Source of the DNA: Archaeoglobus sp.
GTDB lineage: Archaea > Halobacteriota > Archaeoglobi > Archaeoglobales > Archaeoglobaceae
Length of the DNA stretch: 64,000 nt
Assembly (NCBI RefSeq): GCF_017656475.1
Contig: NZ_JACDNT010000001.1
Span: 1 to 64,000 of the forward strand
Reading direction: 5' to 3'
The translations under genes were made by a program, and so were the position numbers. Below, one piece after another: positions 16,725-25,992 of this stretch (position 1 is its first letter; each line of letters opens with the position of its first letter). Under the pieces are notes generated by a model. The model saw only the letters and a program-made list of their open reading frames with translations, had not been told where the DNA came from and searched no databases.

Positions 16725-19046
16725 ATGAAAAAGCTCGTGATAGTACCCCTGCTATTACTTGCAATCTTTGTCATTGCTGCATACAGCTACCTCAACCTCC
16801 TTGCCCCCTTCAGCGGCAGCCTGTGGGAGGTGGACAGATCAACAGAGGTTCCAAATCCTTACGGCTGGGCTGAAGTTTACTTTGACGAATACGGTGTGCC
16901 ACACATAGTTGCTGAAAATGAGAAGGCTATGGCTTTTGCAGTTGGTTACATCCACGCCAAAGACCGTCTCTTCCAGATGGACCTCCACCGAAGGATGATG
17001 AAGGGAGAGCTAAGCGAAGTTTTTGGTGAGGATTTCTTCGACTCCGATGAGTTCCACATAAAAATGGATTTTGCTGGTGCAGCAGAAGCTTCGTGGAGCA
17101 TAATCAAAGATTCAGAAATTGGTGACTTTCTGGTTGCATACAGCGAGGGTGTGAATTACTACATCAACAACCGCCCTCTCCCGATTGAGTTCAAGCTCGC
17201 AGGCTACAAGCCCAAAGAGTGGACTCCGGTTGATTCTCTCCTGCTTGGAAAGGAGATATCGTGGAGTCTAACTGGTAACTTCTGGGATTTGAAAAGAGCT
17301 CTGATCGTCGAAAAGCTAGGAGAGAAGGCACTGGAACTATACCCGGAGTATATGAACCACTCTTACCCCATAATAAGGACCGAAATCGTTAACAAATCTC
17401 TCCTCGACTGGCTTAAGCCATTTGAGGCGAAAGAAGGATTGGGATCGAACAACTGGGTCGTTTCAGGAAAGTTCACAGAAAACGGAAAGCCGATGCTCGC
17501 CAACGACCCCCACCTGCTCCTGATGGCCCCGCCCGTCTGGTACGAGATGCACCTGAAGGTGGATGAGGAGAATGTCAGAGGTGTATCCCTTCCAGGCGTG
17601 CCGGTCATCCTGATCGGGATGAACGACTATGTGGCGTGGGGCTTTACCAACGTTGGGGCTGATGTAATCGACTTCTACTACTATGTCTGGGATGGCGAGA
17701 AGTACCTCTACAAAGGTGAGTGGCTCGAACCGGAGAAGAAGGTCAAGGTGGTGAGGGTTAAGACAGACAGCGGTGTTGAGGAGAGAGAAGTTGTTGTGGA
17801 AAAGACCGTTCATGGGCCTGTTATAGAGAAGCACGGAAGAAAGATTGCGGTTGCTTGGACTGGACTGACAGCAACGAGAGAAGCATTGGCAATTTACAAG
17901 TACAACCACGCACACAACATCTCTGAGTTCATTGAAGGTTTGAAGCTCTTTGATGTTCCCGCGCAGAATGTGGTTTATGCAGACATCTACGGAAATGTGA
18001 TGTATTATCCAGCAGGAAAATTCCCGATAAGGCTTATTAACGGAACTGAAGTTCCCGGCAATGTCATATTCAACGGCTCGGCTGGAGAGGGAGAGTGGAG
18101 GGGGTTCAAACCCTATGGCGTTTCAACTTGGGAAGGCTTTATACCTTTCGAGGAGATCCCCCATCTCATAAATCCCGATTACGTTGGAACTGCAAACCAG
18201 AGGGTTGTTTTTGGCTATCAGCACTATCTTGGCGATTCGATGTACTTTGCAGACCCATACAGAGGTATGAGGATTTACCAAATGCTCGATGATGCTGCCA
18301 AATCAGGCAAAAAGATATCTCATGAGTACTTCATGGAAATGCAGAGAGACGTCTACTCCAAACCGGCGGAGTTCTTCACACCGTTCATTTTTGAGGCTGA
18401 AGGGAAAATGAGCGAAAAGGCGAAGAGCTACGCTGAGAAGCTGAGAAACTGGGACTTCAGAATGGTTAAAGACAGCGAAGCGGCACTGGTGTTCTCAATC
18501 TGGCTCGAAGAGTTTATAAACGAGACTTTTGGCGATGAGTTCTACTCAGCCGGGCTGGATAAAGACTTCTACCCCCACCTCTACGTTCTTCAGAACCTGC
18601 CTGCATACAGCATCTGGTTTGACGATATCAGGACTGAAGAAAGGGAGCAGAGAGCGGATATTGTGGCGAGAGCCATGGAGAAGGCAGTTGAAATAATAGA
18701 GTCTGAAGGTTACAGGGTTTATGGAGACTACAACAGGCTGAACATAGAGCACGCGTTCAGCAGCTTGGTTAAATTCTTCGACTATCCAAGCATGCCGATG
18801 AACGGCTCCACGTATACCGTTTTCAACTTCAGAAGGGCCGTTGACTGGGGAACTGGAGTATCGCAGGCAGGGAGTAGCTGGAGAATGATCGTCAACTTCG
18901 ACAAGAACTACTGCATAATTCCGGGTGGAAATTCTGGCAACTACTTCTCCCCACACTACTACGATCAGCTTGAAATGTGGGCGAATGGAGAGTACAAGAG
19001 CTTCGATTTCAATGTTAGAGGTGAGAAAATTGTCTTCAGGGGGTGA
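16725..19046 (+). CDS. Penicillin acylase-family N-terminal nucleophile hydrolase, secreted/membrane-anchored
   Basis: Signal peptide MKKLVIVPLLLLAIFVIAAYSYL; DEYGVPHIVAENEKAMAFAVGYIHAKDRLFQMD; nucleophile context EGLG|SNNWVVSG (Ser241). Confidence 0.93.
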   Translation: MKKLVIVPLLLLAIFVIAAYSYLNLLAPFSGSLWEVDRSTEVPNPYGWAEVYFDEYGVPHIVAENEKAMAFAVGYIHAKDRLFQMDLHRRMMKGELSEVFGEDFFDSDEFHIKMDFAGAAEASWSIIKDSEIGDFLVAYSEGVNYYINNRPLPIEFKLAGYKPKEWTPVDSLLLGKEISWSLTGNFWDLKRALIVEKLGEKALELYPEYMNHSYPIIRTEIVNKSLLDWLKPFEAKEGLGSNNWVVSGKFTENGKPMLANDPHLLLMAPPVWYEMHLKVDEENVRGVSLPGVPVILIGMNDYVAWGFTNVGADVIDFYYYVWDGEKYLYKGEWLEPEKKVKVVRVKTDSGVEEREVVVEKTVHGPVIEKHGRKIAVAWTGLTATREALAIYKYNHAHNISEFIEGLKLFDVPAQNVVYADIYGNVMYYPAGKFPIRLINGTEVPGNVIFNGSAGEGEWRGFKPYGVSTWEGFIPFEEIPHLINPDYVGTANQRVVFGYQHYLGDSMYFADPYRGMRIYQMLDDAAKSGKKISHEYFMEMQRDVYSKPAEFFTPFIFEAEGKMSEKAKSYAEKLRNWDFRMVKDSEAALVFSIWLEEFINETFGDEFYSAGLDKDFYPHLYVLQNLPAYSIWFDDIRTEEREQRADIVARAMEKAVEIIESEGYRVYGDYNRLNIEHAFSSLVKFFDYPSMPMNGSTYTVFNFRRAVDWGTGVSQAGSSWRMIVNFDKNYCIIPGGNSGNYFSPHYYDQLEMWANGEYKSFDFNVRGEKIVFRG

Positions 19047-19050
19047 TTCC

Positions 19051-19371
19051 ATGAACAGGTGGATTCTTATAGCTTTATCTTTCCTGTTAGCTCTCGCTTT
19101 ATCCATCTTTCACTGGGCCAGCATAATAATCGGAGGACTGATTGCAGGATACTTCTCGAAAAATTTCAAGGAGGCACTTGCTGTTGGCTTCGCATTGGGC
19201 TTTTTCATATATGGGGCTTTCATGGCTTACCTGGCTTACATGGGAATGCTGGCAAAGTTTCTCGCCCTATCCCCACTGTCCTACCTAAGCTTGGTGCTGT
19301 GTCTGGCTCTTGCAGTAATTTCTACAATCATCACAAACTTTTTTTCACCTTACGCAGTAAAGAAATTGTGA
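19051..19371 (+). CDS. Small integral membrane protein, unknown function
   Basis: MNRWILIALSFLLALALSIFHWASIIIGGLIAGYF...: several hydrophobic segments; ATG at 19051. Confidence 0.7.
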   Translation: MNRWILIALSFLLALALSIFHWASIIIGGLIAGYFSKNFKEALAVGFALGFFIYGAFMAYLAYMGMLAKFLALSPLSYLSLVLCLALAVISTIITNFFSPYAVKKL

Positions 19372-19697
19372 AAGGTCTGCCGCCATCACTGAGAAGCAGA
19401 AAAAGATATATTGCCTTCAGGATTATAGCTGAAAAAAAGATAGACGAGAGGTCACTTTCCCGCGCACTCTCGGAGAAGATGCTTGGCCTGTTTGGTGAGT
19501 GCTTTGCAGCAAGCGGGCTGAGAGTAGTCAGCTTCGACGGGGAGAAAGGGATAATCAGATGCTACAGAGAGGCGCTCGAGATGGTGATGGTGGCCCTCAC
19601 GCTAATGACCAGTGTTGGTGATGTAAAGGTAACTCCGCTGACAATCGGTGTCAGCGGGACTATAAAAAGGTGTAGAAGAAAGTATTTGGAGGTGTGA
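19368..19697 (+). CDS. rnp2: RNase P protein component 2 (Pop5 homolog)
   Basis: GTG 19368: VKGLPPSLRSRKRYIAFRII...GIIRCYREALEMVMVALTLM; directly upstream of psmA as in other archaea. Confidence 0.85.
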   Translation: MKGLPPSLRSRKRYIAFRIIAEKKIDERSLSRALSEKMLGLFGECFAASGLRVVSFDGEKGIIRCYREALEMVMVALTLMTSVGDVKVTPLTIGVSGTIKRCRRKYLEV

Positions 19698-19699
19698 AC

Positions 19700-20440
19700 A
19701 TGCATTTACCGCAAATGGGATATGATAGAGCCATAACGGTATTCAGCCCTGACGGAAGACTGTTTCAGGTAGAATACGCCAGAGAAGCTGTAAAGAGAGG
19801 TGCTACTGCAATTGGCATGAAGTGCAGTGAGGGTGTTATTCTGATAGCCGACAAAAGGGTTGGCAGCAAGCTTCTTGAGGCAGATACGATCGAGAAAATT
19901 TACAAAATTGATGAGCACATCTGTGCCGCTACTTCCGGCCTTGTAGCCGATGCGAGAGTTCTTATCGACAGGGCGAGAATTGAGGCCCAGATTAACAGAT
20001 TAACTTACGATGAGCCGATAACGGTTAAGGAGCTTGCAAAGAAAATCTGCGACTTCAAGCAGCAGTACACGCAGTATGGAGGTGTCAGGCCTTTCGGTGT
20101 CTCGCTGCTCATTGCTGGTGTCGATGAGGTGCCAAAGCTTTACGAAACGGATCCAAGCGGTGCTTTGCTTGAGTATAAGGCGACAGCAATAGGGATGGGC
20201 AGGAACACTGTTACAGAGTTCTTTGAGAAAGAGTACTGCGAAGATCTCAGCTTTGATGATGCGTTAATCCTTGGACTGGTTGCGATGGGGCTCTCCATCG
20301 AATCAGAACTCGCCCCTGAGAACATTGAAGTGGGCTACGTTAAAGTTGACGATAAAACTTTCAAGGAAGTGACGGCAGAAGAGCTCAGACCCTACGTTGA
20401 AAAGGCAAACGAGAGGATTAGAGAGTTGCTGAAGAAGTGA
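19700..20440 (+). CDS. psmA: Archaeal 20S proteasome alpha subunit
   Basis: MHLPQMGYDRAITVFSPDGRLFQVEYAREAVKRGATAIG. Confidence 0.97.
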   Translation: MHLPQMGYDRAITVFSPDGRLFQVEYAREAVKRGATAIGMKCSEGVILIADKRVGSKLLEADTIEKIYKIDEHICAATSGLVADARVLIDRARIEAQINRLTYDEPITVKELAKKICDFKQQYTQYGGVRPFGVSLLIAGVDEVPKLYETDPSGALLEYKATAIGMGRNTVTEFFEKEYCEDLSFDDALILGLVAMGLSIESELAPENIEVGYVKVDDKTFKEVTAEELRPYVEKANERIRELLKK

Positions 20441-20443
20441 AGT

Positions 20444-21148
20444 ATGGTATCCCTCGATAAGGCCGTAATTGCAAGGCTCAGAAAAGGAGGAGAGGAGTTC
20501 GAGGTCCTTGTTGACCCTTACTTAGCCAGAGACCTCAAGGAAGGAAAGGAAGTCAACTTCGAGGACCTTCTCGCTGCCGAGGAAGTCTTCAAAGATGCAA
20601 GAAAGGGTGAGAGGGCATCGGCAGAGGAACTGAGAAAGGTATTTGGAACGGAGGACATCTCCGAGATTGCCAGAAGAATAATAATCGACGGAGAAGTGCA
20701 GATAACTGCTGAGCAGAGAAAAGAAATGCTTGAGGCGAAAAGAAAGCAGATAATCAACTTCATTAGTAGAAACACAATCGATCCGAGAACAAACGCCCCA
20801 CATCCCCCCTCAAGGATCGAAAGGGCAATGGAGGAGGCAAAGGTGCACATCGACATCTTCAAGTCGGTCGAGGCACAGGTAAAGGACATAGTTAAAGCCC
20901 TGAAGCCCATTATTCCGCTGAAATTTGAAGAAATGGAAATAGCCATTAAAATACCACCGGAATACACCGGAAAAGCCATCTCTGCCCTTTACAACTTCGG
21001 AGGAGTGACAAAAGAAGAATGGCAGAGAGACGGAAGCTGGATATGCGTGATGCGTATCCCGTCAGGAATGTACGGAGACCTGATGGACTTGCTCGGAAAG
21101 GTCGCGAAAGGTGAGGCTTTGACAAAAATTTTGAGGAGGATAGGATAA
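20444..21148 (+). CDS. SBDS/Sdo1 ribosome maturation protein
   Basis: [58 protein letters not shown]. Confidence 0.95.
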   Translation: MVSLDKAVIARLRKGGEEFEVLVDPYLARDLKEGKEVNFEDLLAAEEVFKDARKGERASAEELRKVFGTEDISEIARRIIIDGEVQITAEQRKEMLEAKRKQIINFISRNTIDPRTNAPHPPSRIERAMEEAKVHIDIFKSVEAQVKDIVKALKPIIPLKFEEMEIAIKIPPEYTGKAISALYNFGGVTKEEWQRDGSWICVMRIPSGMYGDLMDLLGKVAKGEALTKILRRIG

Positions 21149-21819
21149 TGAGGAAGATAGTACTGCCTGGAGATTTGCTCTCCACCAATCCACGTGCCGC
21201 TGGATACGGAACATACGTGGAAGGTGGGAAGGTTTACGCGAAAATAATAGGTCTTTTTGACCAGACTGAAACTCACGTTAGAGTCATTCCCCTAAAGGGC
21301 AGATACACGCCTTCCGTCGGGGATGTTGTTATCGGTATAATTAGAGAGGTCGCCGCCAACGGCTGGTCAGTAGATATTTACTCCCCATATCAGGCCTTTT
21401 TGCCCGTAAGTGAAAATCCGGAAATGAAGCCCAACAGGAAACCGAACGAGGTGCTCGACATAGGTGATGCAATAATAGCCAAGGTTCTCAACATCGACCC
21501 CAAAATGAAGGTCACACTGACGATGAAGGACAGAATATGCCGTCCTATCAGGTTTGGGAGAATCGTGGCCATCAATCCGGCGAGGGTTCCGAGAGTTATA
21601 GGCAAGAAGGGGAGCATGATAAAGCTTCTTAAGGGCGAGCTTGACGTTCAGATAGTTGTCGGGCAGAACGGTTTGATATGGGTTAATGGAGACCGCAGGA
21701 AAGTTTCCATTGCTGAGGAAGCAATCTACCTTATCGAGCAGGAGGCTCATACAGAAGGCTTAACAGATAGAGTTGCAGAATTTATAAAGAGGAGGAAGGC
21801 AGATGTCGGAATTCAATGA
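21148..21819 (+). CDS. rrp4: Exosome RNA-binding subunit Rrp4
   Basis: [32 protein letters not shown]1 and KH ([12 protein letters not shown]) regions. Confidence 0.95.
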   Translation: MRKIVLPGDLLSTNPRAAGYGTYVEGGKVYAKIIGLFDQTETHVRVIPLKGRYTPSVGDVVIGIIREVAANGWSVDIYSPYQAFLPVSENPEMKPNRKPNEVLDIGDAIIAKVLNIDPKMKVTLTMKDRICRPIRFGRIVAINPARVPRVIGKKGSMIKLLKGELDVQIVVGQNGLIWVNGDRRKVSIAEEAIYLIEQEAHTEGLTDRVAEFIKRRKADVGIQ

Positions 21820-22579
21820 GAAACCAGAAAGGTTAATTGTGGATGGTTTAAGGCTCGATGGGAGAAAATTTGACGAGCTCAGACCAATAAAAATTGAGGC
21901 AAGTGTGTTGAAGAGAGCCGATGGCTCATGCTACCTTGAAATGGGTAAGAACAAGGTAATCGCAGCGGTTTTCGGTCCGAGAGAGGTGCACCCGAGACAC
22001 CTTCAGGACCCAAGCAAGGCTGTTGTCAGATACAGGTACAACATGGCACCTTTCAGCGTTGAGGAGAGAAAGAGGCCCGGGCCGGACAGAAGGAGTGTTG
22101 AAATATCAAAGGTAAGCAAGGAAGCTTTTGAAGCAGTAATAATGAAGGAGCTGTTCCCAAGAAGTGCAATAGACATCTTCGTAGAGGTTTTGCAGGCTGA
22201 TGCAGGGAGCAGGACAGCGTGTCTGAACGCTGCAAGCGTGGCACTGGTTGATGCTGGAGTGCCAATGAAGGGGATGATTACTTCAGTTGCGGTAGGCAAG
22301 GCTGACGGGCATCTCGTCCTGGATCCGATGAAGGATGAGGACAATTTTGGAGAGGCAGACATGCCCTTTGCATTCCTCATCAGGAACGGCAAGATCGAAT
22401 CGATAGCGCTGCTTCAAATGGACGGCAGAATGACTAAGGATGAGGTGAGGCAGGCAATAGAGCTTGCAAAGAAGGGTGCGCTGCAGATTTACGAAATTCA
22501 GAGAGAAGCGATACTCAGGAGATATATAGAAGTTGGAGAAGAAATGGACGAAATAACAGAGGGTGGTGAAGATGTCTGA
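21803..22579 (+). CDS. rrp41: Exosome core subunit Rrp41
   Basis: [32 protein letters not shown]; RNase PH-like; follows rrp4. Confidence 0.96.
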   Translation: MSEFNEKPERLIVDGLRLDGRKFDELRPIKIEASVLKRADGSCYLEMGKNKVIAAVFGPREVHPRHLQDPSKAVVRYRYNMAPFSVEERKRPGPDRRSVEISKVSKEAFEAVIMKELFPRSAIDIFVEVLQADAGSRTACLNAASVALVDAGVPMKGMITSVAVGKADGHLVLDPMKDEDNFGEADMPFAFLIRNGKIESIALLQMDGRMTKDEVRQAIELAKKGALQIYEIQREAILRRYIEVGEEMDEITEGGEDV

Positions 22580-23351
22580 AGATATTCTGGCGGACATCAA
22601 GCGAGACTACGTCCTCTCAAAGCTTAGAGACAATGAGAGAATAGACGGAAGAGGCTTTGATGAGTTCAGAAATGTTGAAATAATTCCAAACGTTGTGGAG
22701 AAAGCCGAAGGTTCGGCTCTGGTCAAACTGGGTGACACGCAGGTAATGGTTGGAGTTAAGATGCAGCCAGGCGAACCTTATCCTGATACTCCCGACAAGG
22801 GAGTTATCATCGTGAATGCTGAGCTCGTTCCACTTGCTTCACCAACATTCGAGCCTGGACCACCAGATGAAAACTCGATCGAGCTTGCGAGAGTTGTGGA
22901 CAGAGGAATTAGGGAAAGCGAGGCTGTTGATTTATCAAAGCTTGTTATCGAGGAGGGAGAGAAGGTCTGGATAGCATTCGTTGACATCCACGCTCTCGAC
23001 GATGACGGAAACCTGCAGGATGCTTCAGCACTGGCAGCGATCGCTGCACTGATGAACACAAAAGTCCCGGCTGAGAGGTTCGAGGTAGGAGAGGACTTCC
23101 TGCTTCCAGTTCGAGACCTTCCAGTCTCAGTAACGTCACTCGTTGTTGGGAACAAGTACCTTGTCGACCCAAGCAGGGATGAAATGAGTGTTGGAGACAC
23201 AACTCTAACAATCACCACCGACAAGGAAGACAACGTTGTTGCAATGCAGAAAAGCGGTGGATACTTGCTTGACGAAAAGCTTTTCGATGAGCTTCTGGAT
23301 GTGAGTATAAACTGTGCCAGAAAGCTGAGGGAGAAGCTGAAGGAAATCTGA
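22572..23351 (+). CDS. rrp42: Exosome core subunit Rrp42
   Basis: [37 protein letters not shown]; RNase PH-like; follows rrp41. Confidence 0.95.
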   Translation: MSEDILADIKRDYVLSKLRDNERIDGRGFDEFRNVEIIPNVVEKAEGSALVKLGDTQVMVGVKMQPGEPYPDTPDKGVIIVNAELVPLASPTFEPGPPDENSIELARVVDRGIRESEAVDLSKLVIEEGEKVWIAFVDIHALDDDGNLQDASALAAIAALMNTKVPAERFEVGEDFLLPVRDLPVSVTSLVVGNKYLVDPSRDEMSVGDTTLTITTDKEDNVVAMQKSGGYLLDEKLFDELLDVSINCARKLREKLKEI

Positions 23352-23389
23352 ACTTTTTTTATTTTTAATATTTTCAGGCATAGTTTTTA

Positions 23390-23402
23390 GGTGTAGCACA
23401 CC
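23390..23402. promoter_or_regulatory. 13-bp palindrome abutting the polB TATA region
   Basis: GGTGTagcACACC immediately before caaactttaaatc. Confidence 0.35.
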
Positions 23403-23438
23403 CAAACTTTAAATCCTTCTTTAGCATAATGTGTTTCG

Positions 23439-25781
23439 ATGGAAAGAGTTGAAGGCTGGCTCATCGATGCTGACTACGAAACCATCGGTGGTAAGGCCGT
23501 TGTCAGGCTGTGGTGTAAAGATGATGAGGGGATTTTTGTCGCATATGATTACAACTTCGACCCCTATTTTTACGTTCTCGATGTTGATGAGGATATTCTC
23601 AAGAACGCCAGCGTTTCGACAAAAAAGGATGTTATTAAGGTAAAGTCCTACGAAAAAGCCCAGCTAAGGTCATTGGGAAGGGAGGTAGAAGGATACATCG
23701 TCTATGCTTACCACCCACAGCACGTTCCAAAGCTGAGGGACTACCTGTCCCAGTTTGGAGACGTGAGAGAAGCGGACATCCCGTTCGCCTACCGCTATCT
23801 GATTGACAAGGATCTGGCATGCATGGACGGGATTGCGGTTGAGGGGGAAAAGATTGAGGGAGTCATAAGAAGCTACAAGGTTGAAAAGGTGGAAAGAATT
23901 CCAAGAATGGAGTTCCCGGATCTCAAGATGCTCGTGTTTGACTGTGAAATGCTCTCGTCATTCGGCATGCCCGAACCTGAAAAGGATCCTATTATAGTTA
24001 TCTCGGTAAAAACTGACGATGATGGCGAAATGATACTAACGGGAGAAGAGAGGAAAATCATATCGGATTTCGTGAAGCTTGTAAAGAACTGCGACCCCGA
24101 CATCATCGTCGGATACAATCAGGATGCTTTTGACTGGCCCTACTTGAGAAAAAGAGCTCAAAAGTGGAATATCCCCCTTAACGTCGGAAGGGATGGCTCA
24201 AGCATCGTTTTCAGAGGTGGCAGGCCGAAGATAACCGGAAGGCTGAACGTTGATCTTTACGACATAGCGATGAGGATTTCGGACATAAAGATAAAGAAGC
24301 TGGAGAACGTTGCGGAATTTCTTGGGACTAAGATAGAAATCGCAGACATTGAAGCTAAGGATATCTACAGATACTGGAGCAGGGGGGAAAAAGAGAAAGT
24401 TCTAACCTATGCAAGGCAGGATGCCATAAACACCTACCTCATCGCCAAGGAGCTTCTGCCAATGCACTACGAACTTTCAAAGATGATAAGGCTACCAGTT
24501 GACGATATAACGAGAATGGGAAGGGGAAAGCAAGTTGACTGGCTGCTGCTGAGTGAAGCCAAGAAGATTGGTGAGATTGCCCCTAACCCACCGGAACATG
24601 CTGAGAGCTATGAGGGGGCTTTTGTTCTTGAACCAGAAAGGGGCTTGCACGAGAATGTAGCCTGCCTCGACTTTGCCAGCATGTACCCGTCGATAATGAT
24701 AGCGTTCAACATAAGCCCTGACACTTACGGCTGTAGAGAAGACTGCCACGAAGCACCTGAAGTCGGCCACAAGTTTAGAAAAACCCCGGATGGATTCTTC
24801 AAAAGAATTCTCAGAATGCTCATAGAAAGAAGGAGGGAGATTAAAGCGGAACTCAAGAAGCTCGATCCCGAAAGTTCGGAGTACAAGCTTCTCGATATAA
24901 AACAGCAAACTCTGAAGGTTCTCACGAACTCATTTTACGGATACATGGGCTGGAACCTTGCAAGGTGGTACTGCCACCCCTGTGCGGAGGCAACAACCGC
25001 CTGGGGAAGGCATTTCATAAAGAAGTCGGCAAAAATTGCTGAAAGCATGGGATTCAAAGTTCTTTACGGCGACACGGACAGCATTTTCATCACGAAGGCG
25101 GGAATGACTAAAGAGGAGGTGGAAGAGCTGATTGCCAGGCTGCACGAAGAGCTACCAATACAGATTGAGGTTGACGAGTACTACTCATCCATCTTTTTCG
25201 TTGAAAAGAAGAGGTATGCTGGACTTACCGAAGACGGCAGGCTTGTGGTCAAGGGGCTGGAGGTCAGAAGAGGAGACTGGTGTGAACTGGCGAAGAAGGT
25301 TCAGAGGGAGGTTATAGAAATCATACTCAAAGAAAAGAATCCTGAAAAGGCTCTGTCGCTCGTAAAAGACGTCATATCTAGGATTAAAGAAGGAAAAGTT
25401 GCCCTCGAAGATGTAGTGATTTACAAGGGTTTGACAAAGAAGCCATCAAAATACGAGTCCATGCAGGCTCACGTCAAAGCCGCTCTTAAGGCAAAGGAAA
25501 TGGGTATAATCTATCCAGTTTCTTCAAAAATAGGATATGTTATCGTAAGAGGTTCGGGGAATATAGGGGACAGAGCCTATCCAATAGACCTTATCGAGGA
25601 CTTCGACGGTGAAAACCTGAGGATAAAAACAAAGAGTGGGACGGAAATCAAGAAACTGGACAAAGACTACTATATTGATAACCAGATCATTCCATCTGTT
25701 CTGAGAATACTTGAGAGGTTCGGATACACGGAGGCAAGTTTGAAAGGGTCTTTGCAGACAAGTCTGGACTCATTCTTTTAA
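23439..25781 (+). CDS. polB: Family B DNA polymerase, no intein
   Basis: Exo DCEMLSSFG; DFASMYPSIMIAFNISP; YGDTDSIF; C-terminal PIP box QTSLDSFF. Confidence 0.97.
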   Translation: MERVEGWLIDADYETIGGKAVVRLWCKDDEGIFVAYDYNFDPYFYVLDVDEDILKNASVSTKKDVIKVKSYEKAQLRSLGREVEGYIVYAYHPQHVPKLRDYLSQFGDVREADIPFAYRYLIDKDLACMDGIAVEGEKIEGVIRSYKVEKVERIPRMEFPDLKMLVFDCEMLSSFGMPEPEKDPIIVISVKTDDDGEMILTGEERKIISDFVKLVKNCDPDIIVGYNQDAFDWPYLRKRAQKWNIPLNVGRDGSSIVFRGGRPKITGRLNVDLYDIAMRISDIKIKKLENVAEFLGTKIEIADIEAKDIYRYWSRGEKEKVLTYARQDAINTYLIAKELLPMHYELSKMIRLPVDDITRMGRGKQVDWLLLSEAKKIGEIAPNPPEHAESYEGAFVLEPERGLHENVACLDFASMYPSIMIAFNISPDTYGCREDCHEAPEVGHKFRKTPDGFFKRILRMLIERRREIKAELKKLDPESSEYKLLDIKQQTLKVLTNSFYGYMGWNLARWYCHPCAEATTAWGRHFIKKSAKIAESMGFKVLYGDTDSIFITKAGMTKEEVEELIARLHEELPIQIEVDEYYSSIFFVEKKRYAGLTEDGRLVVKGLEVRRGDWCELAKKVQREVIEIILKEKNPEKALSLVKDVISRIKEGKVALEDVVIYKGLTKKPSKYESMQAHVKAALKAKEMGIIYPVSSKIGYVIVRGSGNIGDRAYPIDLIEDFDGENLRIKTKSGTEIKKLDKDYYIDNQIIPSVLRILERFGYTEASLKGSLQTSLDSFF

Positions 25782-25833
25782 CAAAAATAGTAAAAACTTT
25801 AAATATTAATATTTTAAAATTGAATCAAAGAGT

Positions 25834-25923
25834 TTGTACTCCTCACAAGTCTTCCACAGTATTGCAAGTGGGGAAAAGGATTTTACAACCCTGGTAGAGC
25901 AATATGTGCATATCTACCCATAA
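25834..25923 (+). CDS. Candidate 29-aa microprotein (TTG start) or short gene remnant
   Basis: LYSSQVFHSIASGEKDFTTLVEQYVHIYP*; TATA-like ctttaaatatt upstream. Confidence 0.2.
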   Translation: MYSSQVFHSIASGEKDFTTLVEQYVHIYP

Positions 25924-25992
25924 AATTTTTAGAATAAGATTCAGTTTGATAGTCTTAAGTAAAGGTTATATATCAAACACAGAACCACCGCT

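Noticed and set aside
19059-19697. Full 212-aa version of the RNase P ORF
   Set aside because: The N-terminal half is out-of-frame translation of the upstream membrane protein; Pop5 homology begins at GTG 19368.
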